DNA from: JAPOUP01 sp965221405
Lineage (GTDB): Bacteria > Pseudomonadota > Alphaproteobacteria > Rhodobacterales > Rhodobacteraceae
DNA length: 64,000 bases
Direction of reading: 5' to 3'
Assembly (NCBI GenBank): GCA_965221405.1
Contig: CBDCSE010000001.1
Location: forward strand, 62,001-126,000
Under the pieces are notes generated by a model. That model searched no databases. It was not told the origin of the DNA and was given only the letters and a program-made list of their open reading frames with translations. The position numbers and the translations under genes are program-made. Below, piece after piece: positions 53,726-62,119 of this stretch. How positions within the stretch are numbered: position 1 is the first letter of the stretch; the number at the start of each line of letters is the position of its first letter.

Positions 53726-54165
53726 AAAGGCCTCGTTTCGGGGATTCGGGCAGCGTATAGCAGATGGCTCCGTTCCAGACCAAGGCAATTTCGGGTTGGG
53801 GCCGCTGGTTGAATCAGCCCCGGCCGCGTACCGCCTGTCGCCAGGGTCCAACCCGCCCGCGCCGAGCCTCCCGGAATTCATCCCCGACGATGCCATTGCG
53901 CGGGATTTGTCCGAAAGGCGGTATTGTGGCCGCAGGTGTTCGGACAGGCGCTCGCTGACACATGTTCCGCCGCTGACTGTCCGGACGGTTCCTGTGCCAT
54001 CCATAGGGCTGGATTGCGAGGTTGGCGTTTCATCGGATCGCGACTCCTGGAGGGTTGGAGAATTCAGGTTAAGGCCATCAGGGTCGGTTGCGCGTTCAGG
54101 CGGGCAAGCAGAATGCGTTCCCTGGACCCCAGGGCCAATTCAACCGCGTTCCACAATTCCCGCGG
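53726..54165. other. 440-bp gap upstream of eno
   Basis: Probably contains the eno promoter. Short frames on both strands lack family resemblance; no repeat or hairpin terminator is evident. Confidence 0.35.
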
Positions 54166-55068
54166 TCAGTGGCGCGACTGCCGCCCCGCATCATCCAGCA
54201 GCGCCTTCACATGACGTTCTCTCCGCAATACGAACAGGCCCGAACCCACGACGATCGCGACACCCGCGAGAGTGGTAAATCCTGGTTGCTCGCCGAACAC
54301 GGTGACGGCAATCGCCAGCGCGAACAGTATACGGAAATACCGGTATGGTATGACCAGGGAGATGTCCGCATGACGAACCGCCGCGGTGATGGTGTAGTAC
54401 GCAACGATAAGCGATACGGTCGCGCCGACCAGCCAGACGGCTTCACGCCCGTCCGGCAAGACAGCGCCCCCAGTAACCGCCATGAGACCTGCGCCTGCAG
54501 GAATAAGCGCACCGAGACCCCACAATGAGACCTGCGGCGTTGTCGCCTCATCCGGTATAAGCCGGGTGAATACATCCCGCGCCGCCATCCCGAATGCGGC
54601 GCCAATGGAAAGCAGGACGCCAGCCGTAACGGTGACATCTTGTGGCCCAAGGATCAGCATTACGCCGCAGAAACCCACGCCAATGGCGAACCATCGTCTG
54701 GGACCTACCCGTTCACCGAGCAACAGCGCCGCGCAGACCGTCGCTATGAGGGGAGTTGACTGGTTTATCGCCACGACGAGAGACAGGGGCGCCAGAGCCA
54801 GGGCGGACACCATACAGACCGACCCGAAGACTTCGGCCACGTTTCTCAGTATGACGCCTCTGGAATGGATTAGCGGAGAGTATAGCCGCTCTCCGGCGGC
54901 ACGAACCAAGACGGCGAAAAAGATCGTTCCTCCCGCCGACGTGATGAGGATCACCTCTGCCACAGGAACGGTTTGGGTTGCGAGTTTGATGAACATGTCG
55001 GTCGCGGCAAAAGCCGCCATCGACGTCACCATAAGGCCGATGGAACGTAGGGGGCGCGGAGTGTTCAC
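54166..55068 (-). CDS. EamA-family (DMT superfamily) transporter
   Basis: A 300-aa inner-membrane protein with about ten hydrophobic helices and the duplicated EamA layout: SMAAFAATDMFIKLATQTVP at the start, AEVFGSVCMVSALALAPLSLVVAINQSTPLIATV closing the first repeat, and YFRILFALAIAVTVFGEQPGFTTLAGVAIVVGSGL closing the second. Its ATG overlaps the fur-like gene stop by 4 nt, so it is probably co-transcribed and may respond to metal status. The substrate is unknown. Confidence 0.88.
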   Translation of the reverse strand: MNTPRPLRSIGLMVTSMAAFAATDMFIKLATQTVPVAEVILITSAGGTIFFAVLVRAAGERLYSPLIHSRGVILRNVAEVFGSVCMVSALALAPLSLVVAINQSTPLIATVCAALLLGERVGPRRWFAIGVGFCGVMLILGPQDVTVTAGVLLSIGAAFGMAARDVFTRLIPDEATTPQVSLWGLGALIPAGAGLMAVTGGAVLPDGREAVWLVGATVSLIVAYYTITAAVRHADISLVIPYRYFRILFALAIAVTVFGEQPGFTTLAGVAIVVGSGLFVLRRERHVKALLDDAGRQSRH

Positions 55069-55484
55069 TCCATCCCCTGTTTCATAGGCACTCCGTATAG
55101 TTCGAGTCGATGTCCTTTGAGCCGAAAGCCCAGCTTTTCGGCGATCCTTACCTGCAGGGCCTCAATTTCAGGGTTGACGAATTCGATCACGTCGCCGGAC
55201 TGAAGATCGATCAGGTGATCGTGGTGATCGCGGTCAGCGGTCTCGTAACGTGCGCGACCGTCGCCGAACTCGTGCTTCTCCAGTATTCCCGCCTCCTCGA
55301 ACAGTTTCACCGTTCTGTAGACTGTGGCGATGGAAATCCGGGGGTCATTTGCGCTTGCGCGGCCATGGAGTTCCTCCACGTCCGGGTGATCGTCAGACTC
55401 ATCAAGTACGGCGGCGATGATCCTGCGCTGATCGGTCATTCGCAGTTGCTTCGACTCGCATCGTTCCAGGATCGACTCGCCCAT
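55065..55484 (-). CDS. Fur-family metal-responsive repressor
   Basis: A 139-aa winged-helix regulator. The DNA-binding half has LRMTDQRRIIAAVLDESDDHPDVEELH and ISIATVYRTVKLFEEAGILEKHEF; the metal-binding half has HHDHLIDLQSGDVIEFVNPEIEALQ and ends LELYGVPMKQG. The CxxC pairs of E. coli Fur are absent, as in alphaproteobacterial Fur/Mur proteins. It is first in a two-gene operon with the EamA transporter. Whether it senses Fe or Mn cannot be decided here. Confidence 0.92.
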   Translation of the reverse strand: MGESILERCESKQLRMTDQRRIIAAVLDESDDHPDVEELHGRASANDPRISIATVYRTVKLFEEAGILEKHEFGDGRARYETADRDHHDHLIDLQSGDVIEFVNPEIEALQVRIAEKLGFRLKGHRLELYGVPMKQGME

Positions 55485-56112
55485 ATTGATTCCCTATGCC
55501 GCGGCTCCCGTGGACGCCAGATCCAATCGGTCTCCATAAGGTGGTCTGAATTCGCGCCCTATCATCCTCACGGTCGGGTGTCATGGCCGACACTACCGCA
55601 GCAAGCGGATCACGAACCCGGGATCAAGATCATACCCGTCTGTCAGGAGAATAGAATAGACATTCACCTCACTGAGCGGAATGACCGGCGGAAGGCGGGC
55701 ATGAGGAGGCGGAGGTTGCGCTCCGACAGACGCGTTTCACCCTTTCCGACGCCCGCCCTATCGGTAATGACTCCCAGAAATCCCCTTTGCATTCACCTGC
55801 GAGGCGATCGATACGGTCAAAGTAACCTCAGGAGTCACGTCGGTTCGGTTCCGGTCCTTACATCATTGGCCTTACCGCCTTTGGACTGATTTCTTCCGGT
55901 TTCGCGACTGGGCGTAGGCGTCCTGGAACGGAGGCATTGGAACGCCTTCCGGCACACTGCGGGTTCGTTGTCGGGAGCGGACCAAGGGGTGTGTGATTTT
56001 CGAGATCCCCGAAGCGCAGGAGCCGCATCCGCCATTCGGTGCGTGACGGTGTATGGCGGATCTCTCCCGAATCAGGTTGACAGAGAAAGTTCGTTAACGT
56101 CCGTTGCGCGAC
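55485..56112. other. 628-bp gap between the Fur-family gene and an EamA gene
   Basis: The divergent promoter region. No protein-like frame, RNA gene or strong hairpin was recognised. Fur binding sites could lie near 55485-55700, but I cannot identify one. Confidence 0.35.
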
Positions 56113-57000
56113 ATGCGGCGCAAGGATCAAATAGATGCGTTCGGCGTGTGCGTGCTTGTCGCGTTCTCTGCACTGTTCGGCCTGAACCAGGTGGTCATCA
56201 AGGTCGTCAACACAGGACTGCAGCCGGTGTTCTCAGCGGGCCTGAGGTCTCTGGGTGCGATGGTCGTTATCCTTGTCTGGCTGCGACTGATGCGCCAGGA
56301 GCTGGAATTCCAACGAGAGGTGCTTCCGTGGGGAATGCTGTCGGGCGTGCTCTTTTCCGCCGAGTTTATCCTGCTGTTCGTCGCTTTGGATCTCACAACG
56401 GTAGCCCGAACTTCAATGATGTTCTATACGATGCCGGTCTGGTTGGCGTTGATGTCCCATTTCGCTGTTGCCGACGAGCAGCTGACAGGGCTTAAGTGCA
56501 TCGGTCTCGCACTTGCGTTCGGAGGTGTAGCGATCCTGCTCCTGAACCGAAACGAGGCGGGATCACCCAGTTTTTTGGGTGACGCGCTGGCAGTTTCGGG
56601 TGCCGTCTGCTGGGCAGGGATCGCGCTTGTCGCCCGGGCCACTCCTTTCGCGGAAGTCGACCCGACAACGCAGATGTTCTGGCAACTCAGCGTTTCATCG
56701 GTACTCTTGTTGGCGGCCGCCTGGCTCTTTGGTCCGTTCATCCGTGACTTCCGGTTGATCCATGGCTTTGGAATGGCGTTCCAGATAGTCGCGGTCGGCG
56801 CATTCGGCTTCCTGCTCTGGTTCTGGCTTCTGAAGATTTACCCGGCCAACGGCGTGGCTTCCTTCGGTTTCTTGGCACCTGTCTTTGGGGTGGTTTTCGG
56901 TTGGCTGCTGCTTGGCGAAACCGTTGGTAAGTCCTTGTGGGTTTCGCTCGCGCTGATCAGCCTGGGCCTGGTTATAATCAACTATCCCCAGAGGCGTTGA
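56113..57000 (+). CDS. EamA-family (DMT superfamily) transporter
   Basis: A ~295-aa inner-membrane protein with about ten helices. The first repeat begins VLVAFSALFGLNQVVIKVVN and ends MMFYTMPVWLALMSHFAVADEQLTGLKCIGLALAFGGVAIL; the second ends SFGFLAPVFGVVFGWLLLGETVGKSLWVSLALISLGLVIIN. I prefer the ATG at 56113; a TTG at 56104 adds three residues. It is distinct from the EamA gene next to the Fur-family gene. The substrate is unknown. Confidence 0.9.
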   Translation: MRRKDQIDAFGVCVLVAFSALFGLNQVVIKVVNTGLQPVFSAGLRSLGAMVVILVWLRLMRQELEFQREVLPWGMLSGVLFSAEFILLFVALDLTTVARTSMMFYTMPVWLALMSHFAVADEQLTGLKCIGLALAFGGVAILLLNRNEAGSPSFLGDALAVSGAVCWAGIALVARATPFAEVDPTTQMFWQLSVSSVLLLAAAWLFGPFIRDFRLIHGFGMAFQIVAVGAFGFLLWFWLLKIYPANGVASFGFLAPVFGVVFGWLLLGETVGKSLWVSLALISLGLVIINYPQRR

Positions 57001-57071
57001 GCGCTTTCAGGTGCCGTTGGCTTTCAGACCGGTTCGACCTGTCGCGTGGTGGGATCGGAACCATCTCCGGT

Positions 57072-57971
57072 TCATTTTCCGACGTTTTGGGCTGACGTGG
57101 GAAATTGCTCACGCTTTTGCAGCCCGAGGATATAGTCCACTGCTTTCTGCGCTTCGCTGGACGCGCTGAAGATAGCCCTTCCATCCTCCTGCAGGATTGT
57201 AAGCCATTGTTCCAGATAGGCGCCGGTCTGTCTGAAGTCCGGTGTCAGCCCCAGAGCCGCGCAAAGAAGGCAGTTCCCGATTTCCGCCACGAGTTCCTCG
57301 AACGCATAGTCCTCATTCGCGCATAGTCGGCTGAAACGGTCGAGGCGGGCTTCCGAGCCCGTCCAGTGCGTCAGTTCATGGGAAAGTGTGGCGTAATATC
57401 CAGCCGCATCATGGAAAGTACTGATTGGCGGAACGTGGATCCGATCAAGGCCGATATCGTAGTACGCGCGGGGCTCGTCGACCGTGACGATTTCCGCTCC
57501 TGTGGCTTCGAAGAACGCATCCAGTTCGGGATCGGATCGTGTCCCGAGATCGCGCACCGGATCCAGTGGATCGTAAAGAGAGGCTGGAAGATCATCGATC
57601 TGGTCAGCGTTGAACACCGGGTAGGAGCGCGCGAAGTGGACCACGCATTCATCGCCGTTCTCGTCTTCCCTGACGGCCGTGCCACATTTCATTACGGAAG
57701 CTGACTTTTCCCCCCTGCGGACTCGCCCTCCAAGAACCTTCGCCTGCCTGAACGTAAGCCACCGGGCTGAACTGTAGCCCTTACGGTCGGCAACAGCCCA
57801 GAGCAGAAGGACGTTTATGCCCCGGTAGGGCTCGCCATTGTGGCGGAGGGGAAGGCTCGCTCCATTCACGCTTCCGGTCCAGGGTTTGCGCCACGGTGGA
57901 CATCCCGTTTCCATGGCCTCGATAATGCGGTCGGTGATCGCAGTGCGCTGATTTCGGTTCAGATATGGCAT
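57072..57971 (-). CDS. ArdC-like antirestriction / zincin-domain protein
   Basis: A 299-aa protein from the ATG at 57971 (GGGGAA upstream). The N-terminal ssDNA-binding ArdC domain shows ITDRIIEAMETGCPPWRKPWTG, LPLRHNGEPYRGINVLLLW and KGYSSARWLTFRQAKVLGGRVRRGEKSA. The C-terminal metallopeptidase-like domain has HELTHWTGSEARLDR (HExxH) and YAFEELVAEIGNCLLCAALG. ArdC-type proteins occur on plasmids and other mobile elements and protect incoming DNA, so this may mark former mobile DNA, although they also occur as chromosomal orphans. Confidence 0.88.
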   Translation of the reverse strand: MPYLNRNQRTAITDRIIEAMETGCPPWRKPWTGSVNGASLPLRHNGEPYRGINVLLLWAVADRKGYSSARWLTFRQAKVLGGRVRRGEKSASVMKCGTAVREDENGDECVVHFARSYPVFNADQIDDLPASLYDPLDPVRDLGTRSDPELDAFFEATGAEIVTVDEPRAYYDIGLDRIHVPPISTFHDAAGYYATLSHELTHWTGSEARLDRFSRLCANEDYAFEELVAEIGNCLLCAALGLTPDFRQTGAYLEQWLTILQEDGRAIFSASSEAQKAVDYILGLQKREQFPTSAQNVGK

Positions 57972-58138
57972 TTTCCATTCCCCGTTTCCGTTGACCGGAA
58001 GGTTATCCCTGAGATGGAGTTGGATAGGCCGTTCACGGCGAATTCCTTCCATGCCGGGAATCACCTTCCTTGGCATGGATCAGAGATTCATCACTTGAAT
58101 GCCATAAATGGACACAAGACGGCTGTGCCGGAACTATT

Positions 58139-58644
58139 TCAGGGTGTTCCGTCTTCCTGCTGGTGGCGTGCCAGAAGTTCTTGCAGCAGTGTGACCATTT
58201 CCGATTTCAGGCTATGCGGTGAGGCGATCGTCACCTTGGGCCCCCAGGTCATCAGGTGCCACGCAATTTCGCGTAGGCCGCCCGAAGTGAATTCCACCAC
58301 GAGACGCCCGTCATCCAGCAGGGAAGTTTCCTGCAAAGGATGAAATCGGAAAGATTTTGCGCTATCAGATACTTCCGCGTCGAAAATCAACCGTGTATCG
58401 AACATCCGTTCCTGATATACACCGAAGGATCTTGCACGGTATGAATCAAGATCGAACTCTGGATCGTGCCATGCGGCGGAGTCCGTGATGTCCACGTCGC
58501 TCATCCGATCGAGCCTGAAAAGGACCGGATCATCATCTTGCTTTGGCGCGGCGACAAGATAGGAACGGGTTCCGATCAATAGACCTCGCGCCGCGGCGAC
58601 GCGTTTTGCGGATTTACCGGAGGTCGATGCGTAGTTAAAGCTTA
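58139..58644 (-). pseudogene. WYL-domain regulator, C-terminal half (split by IS630)
   Basis: Encodes the WYL sensor part from SFNYASTSGKSAKRVAAARGLLIGTRSYLVAAP to the end (WHLMTWGPKVTIASPHSLKSEM...). It begins exactly at the left end of IS630 copy C and continues in frame from the N-terminal part at 59912-60512 if the element is removed. As it stands it lacks a natural start and a DNA-binding domain. Confidence 0.88.
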
Positions 58645-59909
58645 TACCATTTCCCGAAAGTTTTGACTCATCAACATATAGTCTCATAGCCGTATATACA
58701 CGATATATTCCGTTCCGTCGCGGATGGCGCGTGCGGCCAGCCGTCAATGTCGCTATGTTGTGGTTTCCGCAAACCAACACCGACAGGAGACAGGACATGC
58801 CCGCACCCCTGACGATCACCGACACCGGCCGCACGGCCGAAGACCTGCGCCAGTTCGCCGGCAGGTGCAAGGACCATCGCCAGCGCCGGCGCGCCCGCGC
58901 CATCGCGCTCAGGCTCGAGGGGATGCCGCCCGGAGAGGTCGCGGCGCGGCTGCGCACGACGGTCCAGTCCGTGAGGGACTGGACGGTCCGCTATAACCTG
59001 GCCGGTCTCGGGGGGCTGGCGGACAGCCCGAGGACGGGACGGCCCGGGCGCCTGGACAGGGACCAGCGAGCCCTTCTCGCGGAGCGGGTCGAGGCCGGCC
59101 CCGGTCCCGGGGACGGCGGTCTCGTGCGCTGGCGTCTGAAGGACCTCGCCGCCTGGGCGATGGCCCGGTTCGGCGTTTCCGTCAGCGTATCCGCGATGTG
59201 GCGGACGGTGCGCGGCCTCGGCTTCAGCCACCAGACCGTCCGTCCGCTCCATCCCAGGGCCGATCCGGGGCGGCAGAGAGAGTTCCGCAACGATTTCAGC
59301 GGGCTGGCGCTGGGCGCGGCGGGCGAAGGCGCCGCGCCCGAGCGGATCGAGGTCTGGTTCCAGGACGAGCTGAGGGCGGGCCAGAAGGGCACGAACACGC
59401 GCATATGGGCGCGCCGGGGCGTCCGGCCCCGCGCGGTGCGCGACCACCGCTACGGATACAGATACCTGTTCGCCGCCAGCCGCGCCGGGGATCCCTGCGC
59501 CGTCGGGCATGTCTGTGGCAGGGCGAACACCGACGAGATGAACGTCCACCTGGAGATGATCTCGGCGAAGGTGAAGCCCGGCAACCACGCGGTGGTCGTG
59601 CTCGACGGAGCCGGCTGGCACCGGTCCAGGGCGCTCGTCGTTCCCGGCAACGTGTCCCTGCTGCACCTGCCGCCGTATTCGCCGGAACTGAACCCGGTCG
59701 AGCAGGTCTTCGACTACCTGCGCTCGAACTTCCTCTCCAACCGATTCTTCCCGACGGTCGCGGACGTTCAGGCCTCGATGCTCGACGCCTGGAACGCGTT
59801 CGAGGCCGACCTGGAACGCATCGCGTCGATCACCAAACGGTCATGGGCCCGTGTTTGCTGAAGCAACCGGTCAAATGGCGCTCCATAGGTCAAAACTTTC
59901 GGAAAATGG
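58645..59909. mobile_element. IS630-family copy C inserted in the WYL regulator gene
   Basis: The ends are CCATTTCCCGAAAGTTTTGAC (58647-58667) and its inverted copy at 59889-59909, with one mismatch, and TA duplications at 58643-58644 and 59910-59911. Deleting 58645-59911 rejoins the flanks into an uninterrupted frame. The element contains one apparently intact transposase gene and belongs to a different IS630 subgroup from copies A and B. It appears recent. Confidence 0.9.
58797..59861 (+). CDS. IS630-family transposase, apparently intact
   Basis: A 354-aa transposase from the ATG at 58797 (AGGAGACAGGAC upstream). The N-terminal helix-turn-helix has GMPPGEVAARLRTTVQSVRDWTVRYN. The DDE domain is complete: EVWFQDELRAGQKGTNTRIW (first Asp), VVVLDGAGWHRS (second Asp) and LPPYSPELNPVEQVFDYLRS (Glu). 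It is unusually Arg-rich and GC-rich (48 of 60 in block 59041-59100) compared with host genes. A scrap with a 23-bp identity lies at 6415-6437. Confidence 0.92.
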   Translation: MPAPLTITDTGRTAEDLRQFAGRCKDHRQRRRARAIALRLEGMPPGEVAARLRTTVQSVRDWTVRYNLAGLGGLADSPRTGRPGRLDRDQRALLAERVEAGPGPGDGGLVRWRLKDLAAWAMARFGVSVSVSAMWRTVRGLGFSHQTVRPLHPRADPGRQREFRNDFSGLALGAAGEGAAPERIEVWFQDELRAGQKGTNTRIWARRGVRPRAVRDHRYGYRYLFAASRAGDPCAVGHVCGRANTDEMNVHLEMISAKVKPGNHAVVVLDGAGWHRSRALVVPGNVSLLHLPPYSPELNPVEQVFDYLRSNFLSNRFFPTVADVQASMLDAWNAFEADLERIASITKRSWARVC

Positions 59910-59911
59910 TA

Positions 59912-60512
59912 TTAGTAGTCTCTGAACAAGTAACGCCATCTGGCAGGTCGAGAGAATCTCCGGGTCGATGGCCACATGAGGACCCGGGGACGCTAACGGA
60001 AGCTGCGCCGACGTCAGCGCCTCGACATCAGGAGCCAGCCGAACTCGCTGTCTTTCCCTGAGTGCCGCCAGATTGCGCCGTCCCAGATCACGCAGGGACA
60101 TCGCGCGTGCGCTTTCCCCTTGCTCATCAAACGTCTGTGCCGCCAGTTCCAGGTTGGCCAGCTCTTCCGCGGTTGGGGCAAGCAGGAAAGCTGAAAGGCC
60201 CGCGCTGATTCGATACCGACGGTATCGACCCTCGTCGATCCGCTCTACCGGGAACAGGTCGTCCAAAGTCGCCACCATCCTCTGTGCCGTTCGCTTGCCC
60301 AGTCCGAATTCGTCCATGAGTTCTGTGACCGAACGTCCTTCTGCGGATGCCGCAAGTGACAGCGCGACTTTCAGGAGCCGTATGGCCGGCTGGAACCTTG
60401 GGCCGGCGGCTTCATCCATTTCGTGATCCTGATCATGCGATATCCCGCCCATTTCGAAGAAGACCCTTTCAATCCGTGATTCCGGTTCCGACATGTCCCT
60501 CAGTTCTTTCAT
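59912..60512 (-). pseudogene. WYL-domain regulator, N-terminal half (split by IS630)
   Basis: From the ATG at 60512 it encodes a winged-helix domain (LKVALSLAASAEGRSVTELMDEFGLGKRTAQRMVATLDDLF) and the linker to the WYL domain, up to CQMALLVQRLL. It is interrupted by IS630 copy C. Joined to 58644-58139 it gives exactly 369 codons including stop. Proteins of this class are DNA-binding regulators sensing nucleic acids or nucleotides. Confidence 0.88.
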
Positions 60513-60534
60513 ATCCTTTCCTGCCGCGGAACTC

Positions 60535-60762
60535 TTATGAAGCGATCACTGCCAAGCTCTTTTTCCCGGCGCACGGGCACGTCGCGATGTCACGCAGGCT
60601 TTCCCTGGAGGTCAGCTGGGCGAACGTCATGCTGCGGAACCTGTCCTGATAGCTGAAGCGCCTGACGCGCCGATGGGTGTTGCGGCGTTCGATGCAGCGC
60701 CGAAGGGTGTGCATCGGCAGGTGATTCACCACCTGCGTGAAGACCGGTTTTCCGGTGTGCAT
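60535..60762 (-). pseudogene. IS4-family transposase N-terminal fragment
   Basis: The 75-aa frame MHTGKPVFTQVVNHLPMH, RRFSYQDRFRSMTFAQLTSRESLRDI matches the start of IS4-family transposases (typically MHxGKxVFxQxMxHLPxHxFRRCVxRY...FAQLTFRESLRDIE). It ends abruptly at a stop right after this block, so the DDE domain is absent. It is noticeably less GC-rich than the other IS remnants. Confidence 0.65.
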
Positions 60763-60892
60763 GGCTGGGGCTCTCCAAATGGGGGAATCGGCTGGAGAGC
60801 ATGAATTTCGCGCACGGGCAGTTCAGGCCGGTGATACCCCCGGAAGCCGCTTTTCCCTGAGTTTAACGGGACAGCAGTGATTTAAGTTCAAG

Positions 60893-60967
60893 TGGTGCCC
60901 GGGGGCGGAATCGAACCACCGACACGAGGATTTTCAGTCCACTGCTCTACCCCTGAGCTACCCGGGC
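60893..60967 (-). tRNA. tRNA-Phe (GAA)
   Basis: The minus strand folds as a cloverleaf with acceptor stem GCCCGGG/CCCGGGC, D arm GCTCAGGGGTAGAGC, anticodon stem-loop GGACTGAAAATCC (anticodon GAA) and T arm GGTGGTTCGATTCCGCC. CCA is encoded. tRNA 3' ends are frequent integration sites; the DNA beyond its 3' end holds an IS4 scrap and the split WYL gene. Confidence 0.97.
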
Positions 60968-61159
60968 ATAGGTGAGCGGCTGGCCCGCTCGGGTCACGGC
61001 GTTTTAAAGACTGGCAATCGGGCTGTCCAGATGATTCGAACGCCCCGATCCGGAAATGTCCCATTCACGTTCCGCGCCCGCAGGCGTCACCAGAACCATG
61101 TTCCAATGCCTCGCGGGCGACTTGCGGCCAAAGCCGAGTCCACTCCCGAATGCCGGGAT

Positions 61160-62089
61160 CTACGGTTCTCGACGCCGTCGGAAATACCTTGCGTGGAGCG
61201 ATGGTCGGGGATCGGCAACAGCCAGCCTGCGCTCACACAGATCGATAAGGTTTGCCAGAACATTCCGTGCCGCCGCTGACATCAGGGCGGCCGGGATATC
61301 TCCGTAGACGGCCTCCACCAGTTCGGTAATCGAGTGGCCCCGCCCGTCAAGATGTCCAAGTATGGACGCTTCCCTCGATCGGCGGTGATCCATAAGCCAC
61401 CGCAGACGTGCTTTCGGCTCCATGACCGGCTCGCCGTGGCCGGGATGGAACACCCGGTCGTCCCGATCCGACAGGCGTTCGAGCGAGGCCATGTATGCGG
61501 CCATATCTCCGTCAGGCGGAGAGATCATCGTACTCGCCCAGCCCATCACATGATCTCCGGAAAATACGGCGTCACCGAGGGCGAAGCATAGGTGATCGCC
61601 GGTGTGTCCCGGCGTCCAGATTGCCGTGAGCCTCCAATTGTCCCCGTCGACCGAGGTGCCGTCCGCAAGTCGTTCATGCGGCTCAAATCCAGGATCCAGG
61701 CCTTCTCCGCCACCGACCGAACCAGTCTCGGCGAGCGCCTGCATGATTTCTGAACGGTCGGCCGAACCGTCACCGAAGGCATGAACCACCGCACCGGTTG
61801 TCTCCGACAACGCTGCGGCCAGGGATGAGTGATCCAGATGGGAATGGGTGACGAAAATATGGCTGATCGATTCACCTGGATCCAGGGCCCCGAGAATCGC
61901 TTCGTGATGTGAGCGAAGGGCTGGACCCGGGTCAATTACCGCAACCCGGCGCTCGCCTACAATATAGGTATTCGTACCCCGTTGGGTCATGGGGGAGGGA
62001 TTCGGCGCAAGGATCCGACGGATGCCCGGCTCCAGCATGTCAGCGGATGCGGTCACTGTCACGACGTCATCGGTTGCATGAATCGCCAT
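61160..62089 (-). CDS. Metallo-beta-lactamase-fold hydrolase
   Basis: A 309-aa protein. Zinc ligands are visible in VTHSHLDHS (HxHxDH), TPGHTGDHLCF and FSGDHVMGW, and in HPGHGEPV. A winged-helix-like C-terminal part (SITELVEAVYGDIPAALMSAAARNVLANL) is typical of the LACTB2/RNase-like MBL subgroup. The physiological substrate is unknown. It is divergent from the sensor kinase gene, with only 30 bp between the starts. Confidence 0.88.
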   Translation of the reverse strand: MAIHATDDVVTVTASADMLEPGIRRILAPNPSPMTQRGTNTYIVGERRVAVIDPGPALRSHHEAILGALDPGESISHIFVTHSHLDHSSLAAALSETTGAVVHAFGDGSADRSEIMQALAETGSVGGGEGLDPGFEPHERLADGTSVDGDNWRLTAIWTPGHTGDHLCFALGDAVFSGDHVMGWASTMISPPDGDMAAYMASLERLSDRDDRVFHPGHGEPVMEPKARLRWLMDHRRSREASILGHLDGRGHSITELVEAVYGDIPAALMSAAARNVLANLIDLCERRLAVADPRPSLHARYFRRRREP

Positions 62090-62119
62090 TCCCCATGTTC
62101 AATGCTATTGTCGTAATCC

